In this document: piece by piece, positions 48,748 through 58,141 of the stretch
Numbering within the stretch: position 1 is the stretch's first letter
Layout: every line of letters begins with the position of its first letter
Assembly (NCBI RefSeq): GCF_000685355.1
Contig: NZ_JHET01000004.1
Coordinates: 186,001-250,000, forward strand
Direction of reading: 5' to 3'
Origin: Microbacterium sp. CH12i
Lineage (GTDB): Bacteria; Actinomycetota; Actinomycetes; Actinomycetales; Microbacteriaceae
DNA: 64,000 nucleotides
Translations under genes and position numbers: made by a program
The notes under the pieces: model-generated
Seen by the model: the letters and a program-made list of their open reading frames with translations, nothing else
Database searches by the model: none
What the model was told of the DNA's origin: nothing

Positions 48748-49685
48748 CGCGTCTCCTCCTCGGAATCGTCATACATGCGCTGCGGCCAGACGCCGACGTG
48801 GTCATTCTCGAGCGTGAGCCGCACCCGCTCGTTGAGGCCAAGAGCCTCACGATATTCGCTGGGGAGCTGAAGCCTGCCCACCTTGTCGAGCACGGCAAAC
48901 TCCTCTTCGGACAGCGTCGCAACGCCGCTGGCATCGAGTTCCTCACGACGGAGTGTCTCGGATGAGATACGACCGTCGCGGATCGCCACGGTTCGCCGAA
49001 CCTGACTCGCGACTGTGGCATCGTGTGTAACGATCACGATCGTGCATCCAAACCTGTCGTTGACCGCACGGAGCGCCCCGAACACCTCGTCACTTGTCTT
49101 CTCATCGAGTTGACCTGTCGGTTCGTCGGCGAGAAGCACTCGAGGCGAACCTGCCAGTGCCACCGCAATCGAGACGCGCTGCTGTTCTCCGCCTGATAAC
49201 TGCGCTGGCCGTCGCTCCATCCGATCGGCGAGCCCCAGCGCCCGCAACAGCTCGCTGGACCGATTCGACCTTTCCCGTCGACCGACCCCAGCGAGGGCGA
49301 GAGGAAGGGACACATTCTCGGCGGCAGTGAGGTTCGGCAAGAGGTTACGCGATGACTGTTGGCGCACAAGGCCGACGGTGGATCGTCGATACCTTACGAG
49401 CTCTGCCCCGCGCATCGTCGTGAGGTCATGCCCCGCCACGTGTGCACTACCGGCCGTCGGCGCGTCGAGCCCCGAAAGGATGCCGAGGAGTGTCGACTTG
49501 CCCGATCCAGACGCCCCGACGATCGCGAGCATGTCCTTCTCCTGCACGAGGAGATCAAGGCCCTGCAACGCCTGCACCTCACCACCGCCGGCGCGGAACA
49601 CCCGCACAACGCTGTCGCAGGAGATAAGAGCATCCGCCCCAAATCCCGACCCCCTCGCTTCGGAGAGCGAACTGCTGATGGTCAT
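48744..49685 (-). CDS. ABC transporter ATPase with C-terminal AbrB-like domain
   Basis: A 313-residue protein. The ATPase part (about 15-240) has [39 protein letters not shown] and THD. The C-terminal 45 residues (LDKVGRLQLPSEYREALGL then VRLTLENDHVGVWP) read like a SpoVT/AbrB/MazE swapped-hairpin domain, which binds DNA in other proteins. This fusion is unusual. ATG 49685 has a very strong GGGGAGGAA site and overlaps the permease stop as ATGA. Confidence 0.88.
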   Translation of the reverse strand: MTISSSLSEARGSGFGADALISCDSVVRVFRAGGGEVQALQGLDLLVQEKDMLAIVGASGSGKSTLLGILSGLDAPTAGSAHVAGHDLTTMRGAELVRYRRSTVGLVRQQSSRNLLPNLTAAENVSLPLALAGVGRRERSNRSSELLRALGLADRMERRPAQLSGGEQQRVSIAVALAGSPRVLLADEPTGQLDEKTSDEVFGALRAVNDRFGCTIVIVTHDATVASQVRRTVAIRDGRISSETLRREELDASGVATLSEEEFAVLDKVGRLQLPSEYREALGLNERVRLTLENDHVGVWPQRMYDDSEEETR

Positions 49686-52517
49686 GATTCCTCCCCTGTG
49701 CGCAAGATCTCTGCCGTGCTGACGCGCCGCGAGAGCGGCATGTCTACCGCAATCGCAATTACCAAAGCCGCTGCGGCGACCCCGACGATTGCGGCGATGA
49801 GCCATGGCGACACGATGATCGGTGCGGGGCCTCCCGCGAGAGTATCGACGCCGAAAGCCGATCCGGCTGCGCCGATTGCGATCGCAGCAGCAATGCCTCC
49901 GCCGACGACCCCACTCACGACGAGCGGCACGAGCTCACCAGCGACAAGTGCAAAGCTGGCTCGCTGAGGTACGCCGAGCGCCCTCAGTAACGCCAGGATC
50001 CGGCCCCGACGCCGAGAACCGAGAACGGTGGTGACAACGAGCGCCAACAGCGCCAGGATGCCCGTTCCGATAAGCGACTGCATCGTTGCTGCGGTCACAC
50101 CCGACACCAGGGCACCGCCGCGCAACTTCGCGAGGATATCTTCACGAATAGTGACGCTGCCCTCATTGCCGTCGGTGATCGCCTCTGCGGTGGAGCGCGC
50201 GCGCCGGTGGCAAACACCGTTGACAGCGGAACGGCCGCCAACGTCTCACCACCCGACACGGGTGCTCCGTCCAGATACGCCAGCAATCGCGATCTGTCGA
50301 CGAACACCGAACTCCCTTGCCCAGGCGGTCTGACTGCAAGTTCACCGACGACGGTTACCGGAACAGCCGTGCCGCCGATATCAAGGGTGACGCTCTCACC
50401 TTCAGTGGAAGCTGTCAGTCGGGTATCAAGCAACACGGGCACCGAGCCCTGAGCGCCGTCCTCCTGAGTCACAAGTCGTCTCACGCCGTCGGCGTTGGCA
50501 CGCTGTGCCTGGTCGGCCGGAAGCGCCGACAACAGCCGGGCGTAGTCCTCTTCAACCGCAAAGACCGTCGCATTGATCGGGCTGCCGCTACCGGTGACGT
50601 CTGCGCGCGTGATCTGCGTTATCGACGCTGCTGTCGCACCAGCATTATCGAATGCGTCAACCAGCGCAGCGGCATCCGTCGCATCCTCGATACGAACGTC
50701 GGCGCCCACTGTCCGCCAGGAGGCAGACTCTTGGCCGGCCGCCACGGTATGCAGCAGCACCAAGGATGTGATCGCGACACTGACGGCGAGGATCAGCGCG
50801 AATAGTGTCACGGCAGAACGGCCGTACCTGGCACTTGACGCAGCGAGCAGCGTCCCCGGGCCGCGCGTGAGAGAAGCCAGCCTCGAGATCGGCCATCCAG
50901 CTGCTCCGGAAAGCGGTGAAAGCACCAGCGCGACCACTGCAGCGCACAGTATGGGAGCAGCAAGAGCGAGCGGGTCGATACTCGCAGCCTCCACGCTCAC
51001 TCCTGAGCCCTGCGCGATCACAGCCATGACTGCCATGGCAACCAGCACTGCGAACCCGGCAACGCGGACTGCGCGTATGCGCGACGACGACAGCGTTTCC
51101 ATTGCCCAGTTCAGCGTGACGACGACGGGGGCAATCATGACGATGACCAACGCGCCCGAAACGAGCAACAGCGATTCGATGCGATCACCGAACAACGAAG
51201 CAGCAGCTACGCCCAGACCTGCGCCCATCAGCGTGACAACTACTGATTCAACGAGCGCATGTGCGCCGATCACACCAAGCGAGGCTCCGCGTGAACGAAG
51301 CAGCGCAATCTCTGTTCGCCGACGACGAGCCAACGCTGTGCTCGCCAGCACGGTAATGAGCAGGGCGACGCCGAGTAACCCCGCAGCGAGCGCAGACAGC
51401 TGAGCCGTTGCGGCAGTCACCGCCGCGGTAAACCCCACCAGCGCGTCTTCGTAACCCGAAGTGGCGTTGAGAACGAGTGGTGTTCCCTCGCTGATCGACG
51501 AGGGGAACGTCTCTATCAAGTCGATTTTCTCACGCACGTCATCGATTCGCTTCAGGTTGAATGCTGAAGGCTCGAACGACGTGCGGATAGTTCCCATCGA
51601 CACATCTGTAAATTCGCTCGACGCTCGATCGAATGCGGTCGCGACGCTCAGAGCGGTAAATGCCACGCCAGAACGACTTCCCCGTGAAGCGATCTCTCGC
51701 GGTTCCCACACCCCTGGAAGGTCAACCCACGCCCGGTCCGAGGCGTCGACCGCTTCCGCTACACCGGCAACGCGTACGGTGATGTCATCACTGCTTGCGC
51801 CGTCCCCGACGGTGAAGGAATCGCCGACAGCGAGTCCTGTTGCCTCGGCAGCGGCAGCGGAGATAGCGACCTCGACCGGCCCGCCAGCCTCCCCCTCAGC
51901 ATCGTTGGGTAACTGGCCCTGGACTATGCGCAGATCACTCTCGGATGCTGGATCCAGCACCCCGATGCGCATCTGCACAAGTCCGGCTGCGATGATCGGT
52001 AGAGTCCATCCACGTGGAAATCGATGGGAGTCCTGTCGTCTACCAACGTGAACGTGTCGCCAACGACAAGACCGAGGGAGCGCGCGGCAACCTCGGGCAT
52101 TGCGATGCCGAGTCCCGAAGTCGGCCATTGTCCCGCCACGAGTTCTGCCGCGGCAGCCGGATCGTCGAGTTCGACAAGGTAGGCATAGACACTCGCGGCG
52201 TTCGTCAGCCAGTTGGAGGTCACCCAGCCGGTGCTCGACCAGCTGACCTCGTCCCCATAGGCCTGCGCGGTCGCGTTATCCAAAGCCTTTCGGGTGTCAG
52301 CAACGGGGCTCTGGGGACCGATCATGCGAATGGTGACGTCGACCTGCTCACCGGCCATCGACGCCAAGGAATCGCGAACGCCCGCCTCTTCTGCAGAGCG
52401 CACAAGCAGCAGCGAGCCAGCAAGCACCGATCCGGCGATGACGGCAACGGCCAGGACGAGGGCGAATAACTTGAACTGCGCCCGCCAGCGTCGCATTGCG
52501 AGAGCACCGACCCACAC
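49682..52517 (-). CDS. FtsX-like ABC permease (two one-base frameshifts)
   Basis: Large MacB-type permease of 945 residues when repaired. The N-terminal transmembrane helix (FKLFALVLAVAVIAGSVLAG) precedes a periplasmic-type core domain, a first FtsX domain near the middle, a second extracellular domain and a C-terminal FtsX domain with four helices. Frames join by restoring a G near 51999 (VDGLYPIIAAGLVQM) and a G near 50194 (ARASTAEAITDG), giving exactly 946 codons. The start is GTG at 52517 with AGGGGA upstream. It heads the operon with two ATPases and an RclA-like protein. Substrate unknown. Confidence 0.82.
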
Positions 52518-52678
52518 TCGAAGATCCCCTGACGAATGTACGACGGTTCACCTCCGGCGGTGGTGGGGCGGTTGCGAGTGCCCTGCGGCAGTTTATGGGA
52601 TCGGGCCTCACGCGTGTGCGTGAAACGGTGGCTTCGATTATTAGCGAAAAGATACCTGCCAGTGGTTGGCTGGCGAGT

Positions 52679-53401
52679 ATGGATCAGAAACCAACGAAGC
52701 ACGGTGTGGAGCCACACGACCAGAATGTGGCATCACGACTGAATTGGTTGCGTGCAGGAGTCCTCGGCGCCAACGACGGCATTGTCTCTGTCGCCGCGGT
52801 CGTCGTCGGTGTCGCCGGCGCCACCACCGATAACGGGGCCATTATCACCGCTGGCGCCGCTGCCGTTATCGGAGGTGCGATTTCAATGGCACTCGGAGAG
52901 TACGTCTCGGTATCCAGCTCCGCAGACTCGCAGCGGGCACTCATCGAGAAGGAGCGCAGCGAGCTCGCCGAGACGCCCGAAGCCGAACTGGAAGAGCTGG
53001 TCGGGATTTATCGGGCCAAGGGCCTGAGCGCTGAGACGGCGGAGATAGTCGCGCAGGAGCTCACCGAGCACGATGTATTGCGTGCGCATCTGGATGCCGA
53101 GCTGAATCTGGATCCCGACGAAGTACTCAGCCCCTGGCACGCGGCTTTTGCCTCGGCGATCGCGTTCCTCTCCGGCGCGATACTGCCGTTTCTCACGGCG
53201 GCATTCCTGCCTGAGACGCTGAAGATCCCCGTCACATTTGTTGCGGTGATGATCGCGCTTGCGATCACCGGCGCGCTGGGAGCAAGACTCGGCGGCGCAC
53301 CGATGCTACGCCCGACCATTCGAGTATTGATCGGCGGTGCCGCGGCGCTGGCCGTTACATTCGCCATTGGCTCGTGGCTGGGCAGTACGGGCGCGGTGTA
53401 G
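52679..53401 (+). CDS. VIT1/CCC1-family transporter
   Basis: A 240-residue membrane protein of the VIT family (iron or manganese transport in plants and yeast). The N-terminal RLNWLRAGVLGANDGIVSVA is a family hallmark. Helices alternate with a cytoplasmic region rich in Glu (SELAETPEAELEELVG) that binds metal in relatives. The ATG at 52679 fits the family start. It diverges from the FtsX permease. Metal export from the cytoplasm is the usual role. Confidence 0.9.
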   Translation: MDQKPTKHGVEPHDQNVASRLNWLRAGVLGANDGIVSVAAVVVGVAGATTDNGAIITAGAAAVIGGAISMALGEYVSVSSSADSQRALIEKERSELAETPEAELEELVGIYRAKGLSAETAEIVAQELTEHDVLRAHLDAELNLDPDEVLSPWHAAFASAIAFLSGAILPFLTAAFLPETLKIPVTFVAVMIALAITGALGARLGGAPMLRPTIRVLIGGAAALAVTFAIGSWLGSTGAV

Positions 53402-53421
53402 GGCCCCCTGCCGCCCTACAC
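53396..53421 (+). terminator. Stem-loop overlapping the VIT stop codon
   Basis: Perfect 9-bp inverted repeat GTGTAGGGC / GCCCTACAC with an 8-base loop. The TAG stop lies in the first arm, and the next gene starts 7 bases past the second. There is no T-run, so it could be a weak terminator, an attenuator or an mRNA-stabilising hairpin. Confidence 0.55.
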
Positions 53422-53428
53422 TGAACCT

Positions 53429-54505
53429 ATGTCAGCGAAGACCCCGACTCCGGGTCCCAAAGTTGGAAATCTCGCACCCGCTCTCCGCGCAGAATCAGAA
53501 GCGATCTATGCGGCTGCTGGCGCAGGTGTGCTCGGTGCTATCTACGGGCTTGTGGTGGCGCTGGGTGCTCCCGACCTGCAGCTCGAAGAAGTCGCGAGGT
53601 CGTTCGGTCTGCTGGCTGCGATCGGCGGCAGCCTAGTCGCTATCGCGGTATCCATCACGGGGTACTGGCGCTCACGCAACCTTCCGGGTCAGGAGTGGCG
53701 GCGCTCACTCCCATCATGGAAATTTACGGTCAACACGATATCCGTCGTCATCGCGCACACCGCGCTCACATTCCTCGCGGTTTATGCCGGCTACCGGCTA
53801 ATCGGGCAAGGGTTCATCGGCCTGCCGATCATCACCTTCTGGTCGATCGTGCTGATGTCGGTCACACTCGGCCTCACCGCATATATCGTGTATCTCTCGG
53901 TTTCGCGGATGACGACACAACGTATGTCGTCGTTGCTCATGGCCTTCGTCGTGATTGGCACGTTCACTGCGATGATTACCACGCCAGACGCCGGGTGGTG
54001 GAAGATCCACTTCAGCCAACTGGGCTCGTTTTCAGACCTCTCCAGCTACGTCTTCAATGGCACTCTGATCGCTGGTGGTCTGCTCGTGACAACATTCGCC
54101 GTCTATATCGCGAATGATCTGACGTCACTCCGGCGAACGCGCATGCTGCAGTACTCGCGTGCGCCACGGGTTGTCTCGACCCTCTTCGTGATTATGGGCA
54201 CCATGCTCGCGCTGGTTGGCGTCTTTCCCGTAAACGTGCACCTGCTGTTGCACAACCTGTCGGCCATTGGAATGGCCATCGTGTTCCTCGTACTCCTGAT
54301 CGCCGGACCGAAGGTGCTTCGCGGGATGCCGAGCGCTTACTTCCTATCGAGCTGGGCATTCCTCGCGGCGACCGTCGTCTCTATCGTGCTGTTCTTCGTC
54401 GGCTACTTCACTCTCACTGCGCTGGAGATCATCGTGTTCGCACTCATCTTCGCGTGGATTGCCGTCTTCATCCGCTTCCTCGGTGTAACGAGCCAACGCG
54501 CCTAG
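53429..54505 (+). CDS. DUF998-like multi-spanning membrane protein
   Basis: A 358-residue integral membrane protein with about nine or ten hydrophobic helices, a short basic N-terminus and no soluble domain. Segments such as FNGTLIAGGLLVTTFAVYIA and LFVIMGTMLALVGVFPVN resemble the DUF998 family found in actinobacteria, whose function is unknown. It may be co-transcribed with the VIT gene if the intervening hairpin does not terminate. Codon use looks like its neighbours. Confidence 0.7.
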   Translation: MSAKTPTPGPKVGNLAPALRAESEAIYAAAGAGVLGAIYGLVVALGAPDLQLEEVARSFGLLAAIGGSLVAIAVSITGYWRSRNLPGQEWRRSLPSWKFTVNTISVVIAHTALTFLAVYAGYRLIGQGFIGLPIITFWSIVLMSVTLGLTAYIVYLSVSRMTTQRMSSLLMAFVVIGTFTAMITTPDAGWWKIHFSQLGSFSDLSSYVFNGTLIAGGLLVTTFAVYIANDLTSLRRTRMLQYSRAPRVVSTLFVIMGTMLALVGVFPVNVHLLLHNLSAIGMAIVFLVLLIAGPKVLRGMPSAYFLSSWAFLAATVVSIVLFFVGYFTLTALEIIVFALIFAWIAVFIRFLGVTSQRA

Positions 54506-54513
54506 TCTGACGG

Positions 54514-54537
54514 CCCGGTCCCGGATCGGGAACCGGG
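54514..54537. terminator. Hairpin downstream of the DUF998-like gene
   Basis: CCCGGTCCCG-GAT-CGGGAACCGGG, with one bulged A, starting 8 bases after the stop of the membrane protein. It lacks a clear T-run. Terminator function is likely from position only. Confidence 0.55.
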
Positions 54538-54615
54538 TCGACTCAAGAACGACCTAGGTCTATTACTGCAAATGGGCCGGGATGAAAGTGTGAGATGTAA
54601 ATAGAGGAGAACCAC

Positions 54616-54822
54616 ATGTCGTTCAACACTCCCGAGCTGGCCCAGCCCGTACCCGCGGTCAAAGCCGCGTCTCAACCCGCCATCTCGAAGGGGCTGATGA
54701 TCGCCACGATCATCCTCACCTCGCTCACAGCCATCGGGCTCTTCGCGACGCTTATTCTGCTGTTCGCAACAGCCACGAACTCCGACAACGAAGCGTTCGC
54801 TGGTATTTCGGATTCTCAATGA
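54616..54822 (+). CDS. Small membrane protein, first of a pair
   Basis: A 68-residue protein with a proline-rich N-terminal segment, one transmembrane helix (about 27-52) and a short acidic end. An AGGAGA ribosome site is placed well before the ATG, which supports real translation. Its stop overlaps the start of the next tiny gene (ATGA). No family recognised. Confidence 0.65.
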   Translation: MSFNTPELAQPVPAVKAASQPAISKGLMIATIILTSLTAIGLFATLILLFATATNSDNEAFAGISDSQ

Positions 54823-54980
54823 CCGCATCCATCGTGAATGTGATCCCTGCAGTCGCGACCCTCGTCCTCGGGATCGTCAGTCGCCGCGCAAAGAGCCCCG
54901 TGTCGCTCATTGCGATCATCGTTGGCTCGATCGTCCTCTTGGTCTTTGTTGGGCAGATCGTGTTCCTGCTGGTGGCTTGA
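54819..54980 (+). CDS. Tiny two-helix membrane protein, second of a pair
   Basis: A 53-residue protein, almost wholly hydrophobic. Helix 1 spans about residues 4-20, then a basic turn SRRAKS, then helix 2 about 27-52. The ATGA overlap with the preceding gene suggests translational coupling. No family is recognised; because it is so short the call depends mainly on the overlap and on its amphipathic layout. Confidence 0.55.
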   Translation: MTASIVNVIPAVATLVLGIVSRRAKSPVSLIAIIVGSIVLLVFVGQIVFLLVA

Positions 54981-55018
54981 CGAGTTGCGGGGGCGCGACG
55001 ACGCGGCTCAGCAACTCG
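54981..55018. terminator. Stem-loop after the small membrane gene pair
   Basis: Perfect 8-bp arms CGAGTTGC / GCAACTCG around a 22-base GC-rich loop, directly after the stop of the tiny gene and before the converging quinone-reductase pseudogene. No T-run. Confidence 0.5.
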
Positions 55019-55055
55019 ACACGGCTGGCTTAGGACGACCAGTGTTGGGCGGAAG

Positions 55056-55708
55056 TCATACCGAATCCATTTCGATGACGACCTTGCCGGTGGCATGACC
55101 GTCCTCGACGACGGCGATGGCTTCTCCGGCGCGTGCGAGGGGGGTAGAGCGCTGAGACGTGAGGATTGACCAGGCCGTACTTGATAACGTCGGTGATCTT
55201 GGCCATTACTTCGGCGGTGCGCTCGAGCGCAGCTCCGCCGAGCTGGTTAGCGGTGGTGGCATCCGCAGCGGAGATGATTCTGGTCGAGTTGGTGACCAGT
55301 TCGGCGACGTCGCGTAGTGCCTCGCCACCGACGAGGTCGAGGATAAGGTCCACCCCGTCGGGAGCGACCTCGCGCAGCCGAGAAAAGTGCCCCGTCACCG
55401 TAGGGCACCAGGGTTGCACCGGCACCCTGGCCCGGTGCCACGGGGCCGAGGATCTCGTCGCCGACTGCGCGACCGTTGACACCGTCGCCCACAGCGGTGA
55501 CGGTCCCCGCGACTTCGCGTCCCATCGCCGCCGGTAATTCCTGGTTCTGGCCAAGGCGTCCAGATCGGAGCTTCCAGTCCACCGGATTGACTGCCGCAGC
55601 GCGGACCTTCACACCCAGTTCCCCAGGGCCGGGAACGGGGATCGCACGGTCGATAAGTTCCTGTGTCTCGGGGCCACCATGGCGGTTGTATACGTACACC
55701 TTGGACAT
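55056..55708 (-). pseudogene. NADPH:quinone reductase / zinc-type alcohol dehydrogenase remnant
   Basis: MDR-family remnant. The N-terminal catalytic domain (MSKVYVYNRHGGPETQEL, AAAVNPVDWKLRSGRLG) and the distal part (APDGVDLILDLVGGEALRD, ending KVVIEMDSV) are present. The central piece with the Rossmann nucleotide-binding glycine motif, roughly 90 residues, is missing between GPVAPGQGAG and ATLVPYGDG. Two further frame changes occur, one after PYGDG and one in a run of six C near the C-terminus. A deletion of this size is not a base-calling error, so the gene is probably truly dead. Its length is about 217 codons against about 310 for the family. Confidence 0.8.
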
Positions 55709-55765
55709 TTTGGCTTTCCTCTTCTGAGTCGATCTCATACCGGTGGGTTGCCCGAACTTGTTCGC

Positions 55766-56194
55766 TCAGGCAGCGGGTGGTTCGTCCTTACCTGACTGCT
55801 CTGCAGCGTCGGCGTCTTCCTTCGTGGCGTGGACTGCATCTACCGCGTGCTCGGGTGGACTGTAGATCGTGTACAGCGAGAGGGGCTCCTTGCCGGTGTT
55901 GCGGAAGTTGTGCTGGGTGCCTGCCGGCACGGCGCACTGGTCGCCTGCCTCGATCGGATGGGTCTGGCCGGCCAGGTCGGCTTCCCCGGTACCGCTGATG
56001 AATGTGAGGACCTGGTCTGTGTTCTCGTGGACTTCTTCGCCGATCTCTCCACCGGCGGGGATGGTCATGATGACGATCTGGGAGTGCTTACCGGTCCACA
56101 GCACCCGCCGGAAGTCGGGGTTCTGTTTGGCTAGTTCGCCGATCGTGAAGTGCTCGACGTTCTCACCGATGCTGAAGCGCTGTTGTGTACTCAT
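55766..56194 (-). CDS. Cupin-domain protein
   Basis: A 142-residue single-domain cupin. The metal-binding motif 1 is EIGEEVHENTDQVLTFISG (His and Glu ligands) and motif 2 is AVPAGTQHNFRNTG. An acidic Ala-rich tail follows. Small cupins of this type are often mannose-6-phosphate isomerase-like or stress proteins, with no catalytic role proven. Its start lies inside the end of the metal ATPase gene (32-bp overlap), so it is in the metal operon. Confidence 0.87.
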   Translation of the reverse strand: MSTQQRFSIGENVEHFTIGELAKQNPDFRRVLWTGKHSQIVIMTIPAGGEIGEEVHENTDQVLTFISGTGEADLAGQTHPIEAGDQCAVPAGTQHNFRNTGKEPLSLYTIYSPPEHAVDAVHATKEDADAAEQSGKDEPPAA

Positions 56195-58106
56195 GATGTT
56201 CCTCCGTTGGGGGTGAAATGGTTGAGGTGCCGACGGTGTAGCGGCCGTGGCTGCGTAGCAGGCGCATGGCGTTGATGATGACGATCAGGACTGATGCTTC
56301 GTGGACGAGCATGCCGATCGACATCGTCACCCCGCCAAGCAATACGCCGAGCAGAAGCAGAGTGACGGTAATCAGGGCGATGGCGATATTTTGACGCATA
56401 TTGTTCACCGTGCGTCTGGCCAGGGAGATCGCCTCGGGGAGCTTCAGGAGGTTATCGCCCATGAGCGCGATATCAGCGGTTTCCACTGCCACGGCCGACC
56501 CGGCGGCTCCCATCGCGACTCCGATGTTTGCTGTAGCCAGAGCTGGAGCATCGTTAACACCATCACCGACCATTGCCACGACATATCCCTCGGCCTGGAG
56601 CTGGGTGACGATATTGAGTTTTTCTTCAGGCAGCAGCGAAGCACGGACCTCGCCGACGCCGGTGATCGACGCAATAGCGTTGGCTACCAGCGGTGCATCT
56701 CCGGTGAGCATGATGACTCTCTTGACACCCGCGGCATGCAGGTTCGTCACCATCTGGGCAGCGTCAGGGCGCACTTCGTCGGCCACGCCGACCACACCCA
56801 CGACCGCGTCATCAATAGCGACGATCATCGGGGTGCGGCCCGACTCGGCCAGCTCATCCGCAACGCGAGCAGCGGCAGCAGTGTCCTCGATTCCGTACTG
56901 GGCAAGCAGGGCAAGGTTGCCGATCAAGACACGGCGGCCGGAGGTGTTGACCACGATTCCCTTACCGGGGACGGGTTCGATTGACTCCGGCAGACCGGTG
57001 ACGCTGAGGCCTTCGCCCACTGCGGCGTCCAGGATCGCGCGGGCCAACGGATGCTCGGAACCGGCTTCGGCACGGCCCGCCCAGGTCAGTACCTGCTCCC
57101 GGGTCATGCTTTTGTCCAGTACGACAACGTCGGTCACCCGCGGGCGACCCATCGTCAACGTGCCGGTCTTGTCCACAGCGACGGCGGTGATCTTCGCAGA
57201 GGTCTCCAGGAACTCCCCACCCTTGATGAGAATGCCATCTTTCGCGGCCCGGCCGATGCCGGCAACGATGGACACGGGGATGGAGATGACGAGGGCACCT
57301 GGGCAACCGATGACCAGCAGTGTCAGCGCCAGAACGATGTCAGTGGTGAGCAGGCCGACGACGAGCGCCAGGACCATAATCGCGGGGGTATACCAGGACG
57401 AGAAACGGTCCATGAACACTTGCGTTTTGGCCTTAGCATCCTGGGCGTCCTCGACCCGGTGAATGATTCTGGCCAGTGTGGTGTCAGCACCAACGCCGGT
57501 GGCACTCACCTGCAAGAACCCGCTCCGTGAGACGGTGCCGGCGAACACCCGGTCACCGATCATTTTCTCTACCGGCATGGATTCGCCCGTGATCGAGGCC
57601 TCATCAAGGGTGCCGGTACCGCCGATGACTTCGCCGTCGACGGGCACTTTCGCACCATTCTTGACCAGGACGGTCTCGCCCATGATCACCGCACCAGCGG
57701 AAACCTCCATCTGCTCACCGTCGCGCATAACGATGGCGACGTCGGGAGCAACAGCGACCAGTTCAGCAAGGGCGGACCTGGTCTTGTTCAAGGTTGCCGC
57801 CTCGAGGGCATGACCGATCGCGAAGAGAAAAGTCACCGCGGCGGCTTCCCAATATTGACCGATAATAATTGCACCGATCGCCGCCACCGAAACGAGCAGA
57901 TCGATACCGATGACTTTCGCTCGAAGCGCCCGCACAGCGTTGATCACGATACGGGTGCCAGCCACCACTGCGGCGGCCACCATGACGATGTTCCCGACCG
58001 TGTCGATAGGAGATACCTGGAGGATCACGAGCGCGGCGATGATCAGTATCCCTGAGACGGCCGGGATCGTCCACCGGTTATTCATCCAGCTGCGTAATGT
58101 GCTCAT
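56163..58106 (-). CDS. Heavy-metal P1B-type ATPase (Zn/Cd-type)
   Basis: A 647-residue metal pump. It has the actuator motif TGES near residue 172, a membrane metal site CPG (IGCPGALV near 267) instead of the copper CPC, phosphorylation site DKTGTLTMG near 311, and hinge GDGVNDAPAL near 512. The last helix carries HEASVLIVIINAMRLL. The N-terminus begins with membrane helices, so the usual HMA domain is absent and is supplied by the small gene upstream. The CPG variant points to divalent metals such as Zn or Cd, not Cu(I); this is an inference. Confidence 0.92.
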   Translation of the reverse strand: MSTLRSWMNNRWTIPAVSGILIIAALVILQVSPIDTVGNIVMVAAAVVAGTRIVINAVRALRAKVIGIDLLVSVAAIGAIIIGQYWEAAAVTFLFAIGHALEAATLNKTRSALAELVAVAPDVAIVMRDGEQMEVSAGAVIMGETVLVKNGAKVPVDGEVIGGTGTLDEASITGESMPVEKMIGDRVFAGTVSRSGFLQVSATGVGADTTLARIIHRVEDAQDAKAKTQVFMDRFSSWYTPAIMVLALVVGLLTTDIVLALTLLVIGCPGALVISIPVSIVAGIGRAAKDGILIKGGEFLETSAKITAVAVDKTGTLTMGRPRVTDVVVLDKSMTREQVLTWAGRAEAGSEHPLARAILDAAVGEGLSVTGLPESIEPVPGKGIVVNTSGRRVLIGNLALLAQYGIEDTAAAARVADELAESGRTPMIVAIDDAVVGVVGVADEVRPDAAQMVTNLHAAGVKRVIMLTGDAPLVANAIASITGVGEVRASLLPEEKLNIVTQLQAEGYVVAMVGDGVNDAPALATANIGVAMGAAGSAVAVETADIALMGDNLLKLPEAISLARRTVNNMRQNIAIALITVTLLLLGVLLGGVTMSIGMLVHEASVLIVIINAMRLLRSHGRYTVGTSTISPPTEEHHEYTTALQHR

Positions 58107-58141
58107 GGCACTTGCCTTTCTGCGAGTTGGCTACGGCACGG

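Noticed and set aside
53429..54505. DUF998-like gene as a subunit of the FtsX efflux system
   Set aside because: Opposite strand and separated by the VIT gene; no shared motif with ABC permeases.
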